A stretch of DNA of 64,000 bases. Origin: Terriglobia bacterium. Its GTDB lineage: Bacteria; Acidobacteriota; Terriglobia; Acidiferrales; UBA7541. The DNA lies in NCBI GenBank assembly GCA_020072785.1, contig JAIQGG010000003.1, positions 124,001 to 188,000 on the forward strand, given 5' to 3'. The notes under the pieces were generated by a model. It did not search any database and was not told the origin of the DNA. It was given only the letters and a program-made list of their open reading frames with translations. Of the stretch, positions 6,963 through 15,154 are shown one piece after another. The stretch's first letter is position 1. The number at the start of each line of letters is the position of its first letter. A program made the position numbers and the translations under genes.

Positions 6963-8871
6963 CGCCTGTCCTCATCACCCGGAAAAAATTCTGCAGGGCC
7001 CCGTAGAATTTGGTGTCCAGCATCAACAGATCCACCTTCACCTTCCGCGTCAGATGCAGCGTGCCGTTGTTGTATTCCTCCTTCAGGGTGTAGACCACCG
7101 CCTTGCCATCCTGATTCTGGGGCGCCGGAAGACTGCTCACCTGCCACCCCAGCGGCAGCTCAATCGTCACGTCGTCCGCCTTCTCGAATGGAAAGTCAAA
7201 ATAGATGGGGTGTTCGCGGTTGGCGTGCTCGAACACGTGCTTTTCCGTCCCGCTGAAAAGTCCCGCCGGCATCAGCGCCCGGCGGCCCGCTCCGGAAACC
7301 CACCCCGGAACTTTCAACTCGTATTCCGCTACCAGCGTTTGCGCGGAGCTCGCCCAATCCGGCTTGTTCTTCAATTCCACCTCGATCCCCGCGGGCACAT
7401 ACTCCTTCACTTGCTCTTCCAGAAATTTCTTGCGCGCGGCCTCGTCTTCGTTGTGCTCCTCGATCCGCCGCCACAGCGCTTCCAGCCCCGTGAAGGTGAT
7501 CGTGAGCTTTCCCGCGAGATCCCCTGTGTCCGTCAGCCGCAACTCCGCTTTCCTCTCGATCCGCGACGCGGAGCTTTCCGGCAGCATGGTCTTGACCCAA
7601 CTGCCCCCGTCTTTGTCCAGACGCAGGCCCACCACCCCCGTTTCCGGCCACGGCAGCAGCCCAAACGGCGTGAACATTGTTCCCGGATCGCAGTAAATCT
7701 CCTTCCCGTTCAGCTTCACCAGCACCACGTTGTCATTTAACTCGAAACTGTTCATCAGGTGGGGATCGAAAAAATATTGGCTCCGCCGCGAAACCAGCAC
7801 CGGGTACGCCTCGAACCCCGCCGCGCGCACCAGCGCCAGATAGAGCCAGGTGATCTCCCGCCCGTACGCATAGCCCCGCTTCCACACGTCCTCGACATTA
7901 TTCGTTTCCTTGAGCTTCTCCCGCTTCTGTTCCTGCTCCGTCTTCCCCTCTTCAAAGCCGAGGTTACGCACCTGCTGGACCCGGGCGTAGATCTTTTGCA
8001 GCTTCACCTCCGGCGCATCGTTGGGCGACACGATTTGCGCCACCGCCTGCTCCATCGCTTTGCGCTTCCCGGTGAAGTTTTCCACCCCTTCGTGTAGTCT
8101 CTTCCCCTCGCTCTTCCAGAACTTGTCCGCATTCGCTTCGCTGTTCTGCGTGTAGACGAAATCGACGCGCGCCTTCAGCGTATTTTCTGGCGGCATATAA
8201 TCCTCGGTCTGAAAGGCCGGAATGTTCTGCACGTCGAGCCGCACCGTTCCCGATTCCTCTTTCGGCGCAGTCGTTCCCGGCGGCAGATTGAACCAGCTCC
8301 ACCGCGCCGGAAAATACGTGCTGACCTTCAGGCTGAACTTGGCGTGCTTGGTGAACAGTTCTTCGCTCAGGATCCAGTGCGAGTCGTAGATCAGGTTCTG
8401 CTCCCAGTCATACATGTAGTGATATTCGATGATGCTGCCGGTCTGCACCTCGGGCAACGTGAAGGTCTTCGCCAGATATTTCAGGCCCTTCGCTTTCACC
8501 ACCGTCTTGTCATAGACCTGCCCGGCGAAGTTGCTGATGCTTCCATCCGGCCGGATGGTCCGGGCCTTGATGCCGTGAATGCTGCCCACCCCCTTGACGT
8601 AAGGAAGCTCGATGTCCGCATACTTGCGTCCTTCCTCCGTCAGGATCTTGATCCGCGCATACGTGTATTCGTGGCCATTCGCGTCGTCGCGGTCCACCTG
8701 CCGGTAGAGATAGATCGCCGGCGCACCCGGCGCCTGCGGCTCGCTGGTCATCTTCAGTTCTGCCGGATTGATCGGCTGCCATTCGTCTCCCGCGCGTGCC
8801 GGGCGAAACCCTATCGCCACGCCCAGAACCAAAAGCAGCGCAAACGCCGGTATTCGCCGCAGTGCTGACAA
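6928..8871 (-). CDS. Secreted DUF3857/transglutaminase-like protein, catalytic residues missing
   Basis: Paralogue of the downstream gene (647 residues). I chose a TTG start at 8869-8871 because GGGGGAGG lies six bases upstream and the protein then begins with a clean signal peptide (SALRRIPAFALLLVLGVAIG, cleavage after ARA). Upstream codons in the same frame show no homology. The DUF3857 domain covers roughly residues 40-240 (YTYARIKILTEEGRKYADIE). The transglutaminase-like domain is recognisable, but the Cys position reads KRGYAYGREITWLYLALVRA (no Cys) and the His position reads NSFELNDNVVLVKL (no His). Only the Asp equivalent in YCDPGT remains. It is therefore probably a non-catalytic partner. 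It is transcribed first, overlapping the active paralogue by 35 bases. Confidence 0.85.
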   Translation of the reverse strand: MSALRRIPAFALLLVLGVAIGFRPARAGDEWQPINPAELKMTSEPQAPGAPAIYLYRQVDRDDANGHEYTYARIKILTEEGRKYADIELPYVKGVGSIHGIKARTIRPDGSISNFAGQVYDKTVVKAKGLKYLAKTFTLPEVQTGSIIEYHYMYDWEQNLIYDSHWILSEELFTKHAKFSLKVSTYFPARWSWFNLPPGTTAPKEESGTVRLDVQNIPAFQTEDYMPPENTLKARVDFVYTQNSEANADKFWKSEGKRLHEGVENFTGKRKAMEQAVAQIVSPNDAPEVKLQKIYARVQQVRNLGFEEGKTEQEQKREKLKETNNVEDVWKRGYAYGREITWLYLALVRAAGFEAYPVLVSRRSQYFFDPHLMNSFELNDNVVLVKLNGKEIYCDPGTMFTPFGLLPWPETGVVGLRLDKDGGSWVKTMLPESSASRIERKAELRLTDTGDLAGKLTITFTGLEALWRRIEEHNEDEAARKKFLEEQVKEYVPAGIEVELKNKPDWASSAQTLVAEYELKVPGWVSGAGRRALMPAGLFSGTEKHVFEHANREHPIYFDFPFEKADDVTIELPLGWQVSSLPAPQNQDGKAVVYTLKEEYNNGTLHLTRKVKVDLLMLDTKFYGALQNFFRVMRTGDEQQIVLQPGT

Positions 8872-9196
8872 GACACACCTCCCCCGCCCGCCCGCAGGCG
8901 GAGACACTAATATGGATGGGATAGGCTGAGAAGCGAGCCCGGAACCACGACGTGTGGAGTTGACCGCTTCGCGGTCACGCATACAAAGGACTCGACTCAT
9001 AAATGGCGTTGCTAGAACGTATAACGTATATGACGTGTGCAGCGCGACACTACGCCTGCCCATCATGCCTGTCAAGAAAAAGCCCGCGGCGCTCCCCGCT
9101 CCGCAGGATTCGCTTCCCCGGGCCCCGCGTCTGCGGCATAATCCCCGGCGTGCCCGCAGACGCGGGCCCCTATCGCGCGCAGTCGGGAGGCTTACG
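8872..9196. other. Divergent intergenic region with a palindrome
   Basis: This 325-base gap separates the divergent DUF3857 and OPT genes and must hold both promoters, but I see no convincing -35/-10 pair. It contains the dispersed palindrome at 8961-8977 and an A/T-richer stretch with alternating ACGTATAACGTATATGACG at about 9017-9035. No gene is supported. Confidence 0.5.
8961..8977. repeat. Dispersed palindrome TGACCGC-NAA-GCGGTCA, copy 2
   Basis: Perfect arms around a TTC spacer. The flanks GTGGAGT and CGCATAC match the extended consensus of the family in inverted orientation. Confidence 0.8.
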
Positions 9197-11398
9197 GTGA
9201 GCAAACGTCCCTGGAGTTCCACGGCCCCGCCGCAAGAATTTCACACGTACGTGCCGGCGGACGAGAGCCCCGCGGAGTTTACCCTCCGCGCCGTGCTCCT
9301 CGGCGCGCTCTTCGGCCTGCTTTTCGGCGCCGTCACCGTTTACGTCGGCCTGCGCGCCGGCCTCACCGTCTCCGCCTCGATCCCCATTGCCGTGCTCTCC
9401 ATCAGCATCCTGCGCGCCTTCGGCCGCTCCACCATTCTCGAAAACAACATCGTGCAGACCACCGGCTCGGCCGGCGAATCTGTTGCCGCCGGCGTCATCT
9501 TCACCCTCCCCGCGCTCATCTTCCTGGGCTTCGGCTCGGAGTTCACCTACTGGCGCATCTTCCCCCTCGCTCTCCTCGGCGGCTGGCTCGGCGTGCTCTT
9601 CATGATCCCGCTGCGCCGCCAGCTCATCGTCAAGGAGCACGGCAACCTCACCTATCCCGAGGGCACCGCCTGCGCCGACGTCCTCGTCGCGGGCGAGCGC
9701 GGCGGCTCCTTCGCCGGGCGCGTCTTCTGGGGCCTGGGCCTCGGCGGCGTTTACACCCTGCTGATGAACACCGCGCAGGCCTGGACCGGCCAGCCGGAAT
9801 ACCGCCCCAGTTGGCTCCCCGGCGCGTCCTTCCGCGCCGCCATCACCTCCGAGTATCTCGGCGTAGGCTACATCGTCGGCCCGCGCGTGGCCGGCACGCT
9901 CTTTGCCGGCGGCGTCTTTTCCTGGCTGCTGCTCATGCCCGCCATCAAGTTTTTTGGCCAGCTCGCGCCCGGCGTGGCCCTCTACCCCAGCACCGTGCCC
10001 ATCCCGCAGATGACCCCCGACCAGCTCTGGTCCAGCTATGTCCGGCCCATGGGCGCGGGCGCCGTGGCCGCCGCCGGCCTCTTCACCCTCCTGCGCACAA
10101 TGCCCACCATCCTCTCCGCCCTGCGCTCCGGCCTGAAGGATGTCCGCGCCGAAAACGCCGGCGCCTCCGCCGCGGCCAACCGCATTGACCGCGACATGCC
10201 CATGCGCACGGTGATCCTCGGCTCGGCCGTGATCGTCGCCATGATGTGGCTGCTGCTGACCTTCCGGCCCATTCCCGGCGCGCAGACCACCCTCGTCTCC
10301 AACCTCTTTGCCGCCGTCTTCGTGGTCGTCTTCGGCTTTCTCTTCGTGACCGTCGCCTCGCGCATCAGCGGCTTGCTCGGCAATTCCTCCAATCCCATCA
10401 GCGGCATGACCATCGCCACGCTCATGGCCACCTGCGCCGTCTTCCTCGTTTCCGGCTGGACCGCGCCGAACTACGCCGTCCTGGCCCTGACCATCGGCGG
10501 CGTCGTGTGCATCGCCTCCGCCATTGCCGGCGCCACCTCGCAGGACCTCAAGACCGGCTACCTCGTCGGCGCCACCCCCGTGTGGCAGCAGTGGGGCCTG
10601 CTCGTCGGCGTCACCGTCTCGACCATCGCCGTCGGCGGCACCCTCGCGCTCATGAACAAGGGCCTCGAAAAATACGTTCCCAACCAGATTCCCCTGAACG
10701 TGCAGGCGCTGCCCTCCGGCGTCAAAGTCGAAAAGCCCAGCTACGCCTACAAGGGCAAGACCTATACGCTCATCAATGCGCTCGGCTCCCGCGAAGTTCC
10801 CGACGGCGAATACCTCTACGATGCGAACACTCAGAAGATCGAAATCCAGTGGGTGCAGGGCATCGGCAGCGACCAGGCCGCGGCGCCGCAAGCCCGCCTC
10901 ATGGCCACGGTCATCAGCGGCATCCTCAACCAGCGCCTGCCCTGGCACCTCGTCCTCATGGGCGTCGCCCTGGTCGTCGCCGTCGAGCTCCTCGGCGTCC
11001 GCTCGCTCGCCTTTGCCGTGGGCTCCTATCTCTCCATCGCCACCACCATGGCCATCTTTGCCGGCGGTGTCGTCCGCTGGCTCGTCGAGCGCGGCTCGAA
11101 GAAGGGCGAAAGCGAAAGCGAAGCCAGCCCCGGCGCGCTTTACTCCAGCGGCCTCATCGCCGCCGGCGGCATTTTTGGACTCCTGGCCATCGTCCTCAAC
11201 ATCCTCCAGGACCCGCAGATCGCCGCTGGTCTGCCGGGCTGGCTGACGGGCTTGCTGCACCTGCCGCTGCGGCCCGATCTCTTCAACTTCGGCCCGAAAC
11301 TTCTGGGCTCCCTGGCGCGCGGCAACCTCCTCGGCGTGGTCATGTTCGCCTTGCTGGCGGCCTCGCTCTACCATTTCGCGCGCAAAAAACTGAGCTGA
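9197..11398 (+). CDS. OPT-superfamily oligopeptide/metal-chelate transporter
   Basis: Inner-membrane protein of 733 residues from the OPT superfamily, importing oligopeptides or metal-siderophore-like substrates; substrate not determinable here. The GTG start at 9197 has GGGAGG six bases upstream; the longer upstream frame crosses a palindromic repeat and has no homology. After a soluble start (EFHTYVPADESPAEFTLRAV) come many transmembrane helices, with the family regions GLRAGLTVSASIPIAVL, ENNIVQTTGSAGESVAAGV (conserved OPT motif), YPEGTACADVLVAGE and SNPISGMTIATLMATC. About 15 hydrophobic segments can be counted, in line with the family. A rhomboid protease gene follows 137 bases later on the same strand. 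Confidence 0.93.
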   Translation: MSKRPWSSTAPPQEFHTYVPADESPAEFTLRAVLLGALFGLLFGAVTVYVGLRAGLTVSASIPIAVLSISILRAFGRSTILENNIVQTTGSAGESVAAGVIFTLPALIFLGFGSEFTYWRIFPLALLGGWLGVLFMIPLRRQLIVKEHGNLTYPEGTACADVLVAGERGGSFAGRVFWGLGLGGVYTLLMNTAQAWTGQPEYRPSWLPGASFRAAITSEYLGVGYIVGPRVAGTLFAGGVFSWLLLMPAIKFFGQLAPGVALYPSTVPIPQMTPDQLWSSYVRPMGAGAVAAAGLFTLLRTMPTILSALRSGLKDVRAENAGASAAANRIDRDMPMRTVILGSAVIVAMMWLLLTFRPIPGAQTTLVSNLFAAVFVVVFGFLFVTVASRISGLLGNSSNPISGMTIATLMATCAVFLVSGWTAPNYAVLALTIGGVVCIASAIAGATSQDLKTGYLVGATPVWQQWGLLVGVTVSTIAVGGTLALMNKGLEKYVPNQIPLNVQALPSGVKVEKPSYAYKGKTYTLINALGSREVPDGEYLYDANTQKIEIQWVQGIGSDQAAAPQARLMATVISGILNQRLPWHLVLMGVALVVAVELLGVRSLAFAVGSYLSIATTMAIFAGGVVRWLVERGSKKGESESEASPGALYSSGLIAAGGIFGLLAIVLNILQDPQIAAGLPGWLTGLLHLPLRPDLFNFGPKLLGSLARGNLLGVVMFALLAASLYHFARKKLS

Positions 11399-11535
11399 GA
11401 GGAAGAGTCAAAGAATCCAGAAACCGCTGAGTAGAAAAGTTCGCGGAAACGTGCCCGCGATGCAAAAAAAAATGGCCTGGCGTGCTCCGCACACGCTTTG
11501 ACGCGCGCCCCCCGCCGCCTTACACTGGAGTGCTT

Positions 11536-12321
11536 ATGGGCCCGCGCTCCAGCATCCGCAACTACCGCGTCAGCTTTAATTTCTACATGACACCCGGCGT
11601 GCAGCTCCTGCTCATCGCCAACTTCGCCGTCTTTTTCTTTCAAGTCTTGCTGAATCACTTCTGGGGACCCTTCGCCCACCAGCGCCTGCTCACCTGGTTC
11701 GGCCTCGTCCCCGCCGCCGTCGTTCCCGGCCTGCGCATCTGGCAGCCGTTCACCTATCTCTTTCTCCATGACCCGGACACCATCTGGCACATCGGCATGA
11801 ACATGTTCCTGCTCTGGATGTTCGGCCGCGAGCTCGAACTGGTCTGGGGCCAGAAGCGTTTCCTGCAGTATTACTTCCTCACCGGCGTCGGCGCGGGCCT
11901 CATCAACGTCCTGGTCAAGACCGCTCCCGTCCTCTGGGGCCGGGGCTTCTCCTACGTCCCCACCATCGGCGCTTCCGGAGCCATCTTCGGAATTCTGATG
12001 GCCATGGCCATTCTCTTCCCCGATCGCCAGGTCGTTTTTTTCCCCCTGCCCATCAGCATCCGCATGCGCACGGCCATGATCGTCCTGGCCGCCTTCACCT
12101 TTCTCGGCACCTTCGGTTTCGGCGCCGACAAGGTCAGCCACATCTGCCACCTCGGCGGCATGCTCGTCGGCTGGATCTACCTGCGCCGTGGCTCCTTCCT
12201 CTACCGCGTGCGCAACGGCTTCGCCGACTGGAAGGTCCAGCGCAACCGCAAAAAATTCGAAGTCTACATGGGCGCCAAAAAGAACGAGCCGCCCTCGCGC
12301 CCCGACCGCTGGGTCAATTAG
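11536..12321 (+). CDS. Rhomboid-family intramembrane serine protease
   Basis: Integral membrane protease (261 residues) that cleaves transmembrane segments of other membrane proteins; target unknown. The ATG at 11536 follows GGAG with six-base spacing; an upstream in-frame codon gives a proline-rich non-homologous extension. Hydrophobic helices alternate with rhomboid motifs: FLHDPDTIWHIGMNMFLLW (the helix with conserved His and Asn), the catalytic serine Ser147 in TIGASGAIFGILM (GxSG), and the catalytic histidine His205 in SHICHLGGMLVGW. A basic cytoplasmic tail (DWKVQRNRKKFEVYMGAKK) ends the protein. The gene marks the left border of the lower-GC island that carries the SIR2-like gene. Confidence 0.93.
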   Translation: MGPRSSIRNYRVSFNFYMTPGVQLLLIANFAVFFFQVLLNHFWGPFAHQRLLTWFGLVPAAVVPGLRIWQPFTYLFLHDPDTIWHIGMNMFLLWMFGRELELVWGQKRFLQYYFLTGVGAGLINVLVKTAPVLWGRGFSYVPTIGASGAIFGILMAMAILFPDRQVVFFPLPISIRMRTAMIVLAAFTFLGTFGFGADKVSHICHLGGMLVGWIYLRRGSFLYRVRNGFADWKVQRNRKKFEVYMGAKKNEPPSRPDRWVN

Positions 12322-12459
12322 CCCGCCTGCCGAAAAACTCTTTTCTCTCCCGATTTTGTAGATGCCGGGCGGAATCTATCCTGACCCTGTCGGGAGCCTG
12401 GCATCATGTTTTCAAGGATTTGCCTGCCTGCCGGCGGCCGCTACGCCTGTTCTTTGCTC

Positions 12460-12487
12460 TTTTTCCGCAGCCTGTTAAAGGTATTAT
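12460..12487 (+). promoter_or_regulatory. Possible promoter of the SIR2-like gene
   Basis: A -10-like TATTAT (12482-12487) lies 16 bases after a weak TTTTTC (12460-12465), 24 bases before the ATG of the SIR2-like gene, with AGAGG between. The -35 match is poor. Confidence 0.3.
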
Positions 12488-12511
12488 CCTGCAAGAGAGG
12501 TTATACGGAAA

Positions 12512-14614
12512 ATGTTAGATGGGAACGAGAAGCAGAATTTTTATTCCCTGATGCGATTGCGCGACGTTGTTGTCGAGGGGTCTAAACCTATCGTGTTGTG
12601 GGTGGGAGCGGGTACCAGTAGGTGGTGTGGTTATCCCTCATGGGATGAGCTAGCTGGTCAGTTACATTCAATATTTTCCCGTAGCGAAGCCAATTACGAG
12701 AAATCTATCGGCGCAGAATTGGTCGCCAAGGGCGACTTGCCTGCAGTTCTTAGCAATTGCCGAAAGGCGAACGCGGCGCTTTATCACCAATTATTGGTTT
12801 CTGCCTTATCCCCTCGGCCAACCACGCCGGTCTACGACCATTTTTTGCACATCCTCTCATCCTTCAAACCCCTGTACGTCGTCACAACAAATGTGGACGA
12901 AGTGTTGGAACAGCATGTTCCCTCGGCCGCAATCGTGCAGAGGTCAGATTTCGAGAGATGCGCCTCTCTGATTCAACAAAAGCAATCTTTTGTCTGCAAG
13001 TTGCACGGCTCGATAAGCTCAGTCGAGCAAGCGGTGTTCACAACTGAAGACTATTTGAAGTTAGAAAAAGACCCCGCTTACTTGTCGCTGGTGAAGCATA
13101 TTTTCGCAGACGCGACAGTTATATTCATTGCTTATGGACTCAAGGACGAATACGTTTTGAATGCTCTGACCGCGCTCGAACCGCAGTCAAGAATCTTCGG
13201 CAACGGGCCACATTTCCTCGTAACACCGTTAGCCCCGCCCGTTTTGCCATCGAGCATAATCCCCATAAAATACTTTGTTGGCATGCAGCAAGACCACCGT
13301 TCTGCGAGCATGGCCTTGGACATCATCCGGGCGGCGCAAGAAGGGAAACTGTCACGTCTTCCGACAACCGATGTGACTAGTAGCGCCACTGAACTCACGA
13401 GTGGATATTACATCTCGGATTTTACTCCCGCTGGGACATGGACCAGTTCACAAACTCTGCAGCTCGGAAGGCCCGATGGCACGTCTTTCTTCGTCATTGT
13501 GGGGCATGGCTTCATCGATTCCGAATTACCTAATTTTCATTCTCATTCACCGAGGGATTTCGTCGTTGGCCTCTTATGTTTCGAAAAGGTGTATTTGCCA
13601 CTCTCATCGCTTGCGGCCTTGCATGATTATGTGGGAGGGGAATACTTCTGGGAGTTGGTCAAAGAAGATGTGCTTCGATTCGTTCATGTGAATGCCCAGC
13701 CTGGATACATTTATGACAGCAGTGAGTCCCTAACAAGTGTGGACGTCGGCCTTATAGGCTTGAGCGGTAGGGACGGCGTTCTTGCCACGGCTCAGGAGCA
13801 CATTCGCCGTCAAATAAAAGCTGCTCCGGGAATGGAAGCCGCAGCCGAAGTTTTGCTCACGCAATTGGAAAGCAAGGTTCATGTATTTGATAGTGAAAGC
13901 TGGGAAGTAGCCAGGCTTGTCCGAGGAGCCCTTCTGCATCCGAGATTGCGACGCCTTCTAGGCATGAGCGATGGAATTTTTCCAATGGCAATTCCTCGAT
14001 GGCTCGTCTTCCCAGCTTTGAGAGTCGCTCATACTGTAAACACAGCTGTCGTGTGCCAGCAGTTTAATCTTGCAGCCGCGAACATCTGGTTTGGCGGTGA
14101 AATAATCGTCGGAGCCACATTCGGACTTGCAGCCACGCGAGATTGGGCGCATGAAGCCGCAAGTTATGTCATGACAAGTCAGGCCGACATAGACTTAGGG
14201 GCGACGATGGATGTAACGGTTCTCAGGACCATTTTGAAGTTCCGGAATACGAGCGAAGGCGTCGCACTTAGGCAAGAAGTGCTGGAACAGCTAAAAGTAA
14301 ATGCGGGTTCCGAGTTTATTTCTTCGGTCAATGCCGCACTGAAGAGGAACATTCCATTCACATCTTTGGATAAACCGCGAAGAGTATTCGCAGCATTGCT
14401 AGCGGCGGAGTCCAGCGTTCCTCGACTTACGCGAGCCATTTCACACAATCAGTTCTATTCAGATGCGGCTATCTCTTTCTGGCGCAAACGTAGTCTTCAA
14501 GAACTTAACGCGGTATGTGAAGCGCGAAAAATAGGTCCATACGACCCATGCCCGTGCGGCTCAGGCGAGAAGTTGAAGTTCTGTTGCTTAGAAGCATTGA
14601 GATCGGCTGGGTGA
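12512..14614 (+). CDS. SIR2-like domain protein with C-terminal SEC-C zinc motif (candidate anti-phage effector)
   Basis: A 700-residue soluble protein. Residues about 20-290 form a SIR2-like NAD-binding fold: VLWVGAGTSRWCGYPSWDEL (GAGTS at 32-36), VVTTNVDEVLEQH (TTNVD 125-129, the conserved Asn-Asp), CKLHGS (His165) and IAYGLKDEYV (209-212). These are the signatures of bacterial defence SIR2 domains that hydrolyse NAD+. Residues about 290-670 match nothing I recognise. The end is a SEC-C motif, DPCPCGSGEKLKFCC, a zinc-binding unit also found at the SecA C-terminus. Base composition is clearly lower in GC than the flanking genes and codon use differs, so recent transfer is likely. It stands alone between a rhomboid gene and convergent pyk. 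Defence function is inferred from the family, not shown. Confidence 0.85.
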   Translation: MLDGNEKQNFYSLMRLRDVVVEGSKPIVLWVGAGTSRWCGYPSWDELAGQLHSIFSRSEANYEKSIGAELVAKGDLPAVLSNCRKANAALYHQLLVSALSPRPTTPVYDHFLHILSSFKPLYVVTTNVDEVLEQHVPSAAIVQRSDFERCASLIQQKQSFVCKLHGSISSVEQAVFTTEDYLKLEKDPAYLSLVKHIFADATVIFIAYGLKDEYVLNALTALEPQSRIFGNGPHFLVTPLAPPVLPSSIIPIKYFVGMQQDHRSASMALDIIRAAQEGKLSRLPTTDVTSSATELTSGYYISDFTPAGTWTSSQTLQLGRPDGTSFFVIVGHGFIDSELPNFHSHSPRDFVVGLLCFEKVYLPLSSLAALHDYVGGEYFWELVKEDVLRFVHVNAQPGYIYDSSESLTSVDVGLIGLSGRDGVLATAQEHIRRQIKAAPGMEAAAEVLLTQLESKVHVFDSESWEVARLVRGALLHPRLRRLLGMSDGIFPMAIPRWLVFPALRVAHTVNTAVVCQQFNLAAANIWFGGEIIVGATFGLAATRDWAHEAASYVMTSQADIDLGATMDVTVLRTILKFRNTSEGVALRQEVLEQLKVNAGSEFISSVNAALKRNIPFTSLDKPRRVFAALLAAESSVPRLTRAISHNQFYSDAAISFWRKRSLQELNAVCEARKIGPYDPCPCGSGEKLKFCCLEALRSAG

Positions 14615-15154
14615 ACTGGGGCGTGAAAGACAGGCGGGTGGCGCATCCGAACCCAGGCGGTGGCGCAAACTTAGTGTCTCGGCATGGTCGGGGTAGTCTC
14701 ATTCCCGAGCCCGCTTTGCCGCACCATTCAAAATACCACTAATTCATATAGACCGTAAGTACATTCTCCGTTATAATTGTTTCGTTTTTCGGCGCGGAGG
14801 AGATGGAGATGCTGCCCCTTGTCCTCGCTACCGCGCTGCCCCCAATACCCCTTCCCCGGTAACCACCTTGCAAACACCGGAGCGCCAAAGCCTCTCCCAC
14901 AACCCCTGCAGAATCATCACTTACACACTCTTTTGTATCAACGGAAATCTACAGGACTTAAAATCCTTTCCTTTGATACTCTTGCGCACTCTTCAACCAA
15001 GAGCGGCGCACTAACTCCTTCAGATTCATATACAACCGCACTCTTTGCGAAAAACAACGGGGGTGGGGGTAGGGGTGCAGCCGGAATTCTAAGCCAACAC
15101 TTGAAGTTCACAGCCCTTCCGGCTCTGCGTGGCTCTGCGTCCCGTCGCGGCGGG
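14615..15154. other. Non-coding tail of the low-GC island
   Basis: 540 bases without a credible gene. A TATAAT box occurs at 14772-14777 but has no good -35. A G-run (about 15058-15076, GGGGGTGGGGGTAGGGG) and a doubled decamer GGCTCTGCGT (15121-15140) lie near the pyk end. Short open frames here are proline/arginine-rich and lack homology or ribosome sites. The word pattern CTACAGGACTTAAAATCC (14952-14969) recalls the AAGTCCTTTG word in the 63-kb gap. Confidence 0.45.

Noticed and set aside
9170-11374. Open frame of 734 codons opposite the OPT transporter
   Set aside because: Gly/Asp/Glu-rich shadow frame; the plus strand encodes a recognisable OPT protein.
12340-12511. tRNA or attachment site at the left border of the low-GC island
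   Set aside because: No cloverleaf-like sequence and no matching direct repeat was found at the right border.
14548-14742. Short plus-strand frame at the end of the SIR2-like gene
   Set aside because: Overlaps the SIR2 gene end out of frame, low-complexity, no homology-like features.
14772-14777. TATAAT as a promoter
   Set aside because: No -35 element at a suitable distance and no gene directly downstream on that strand.
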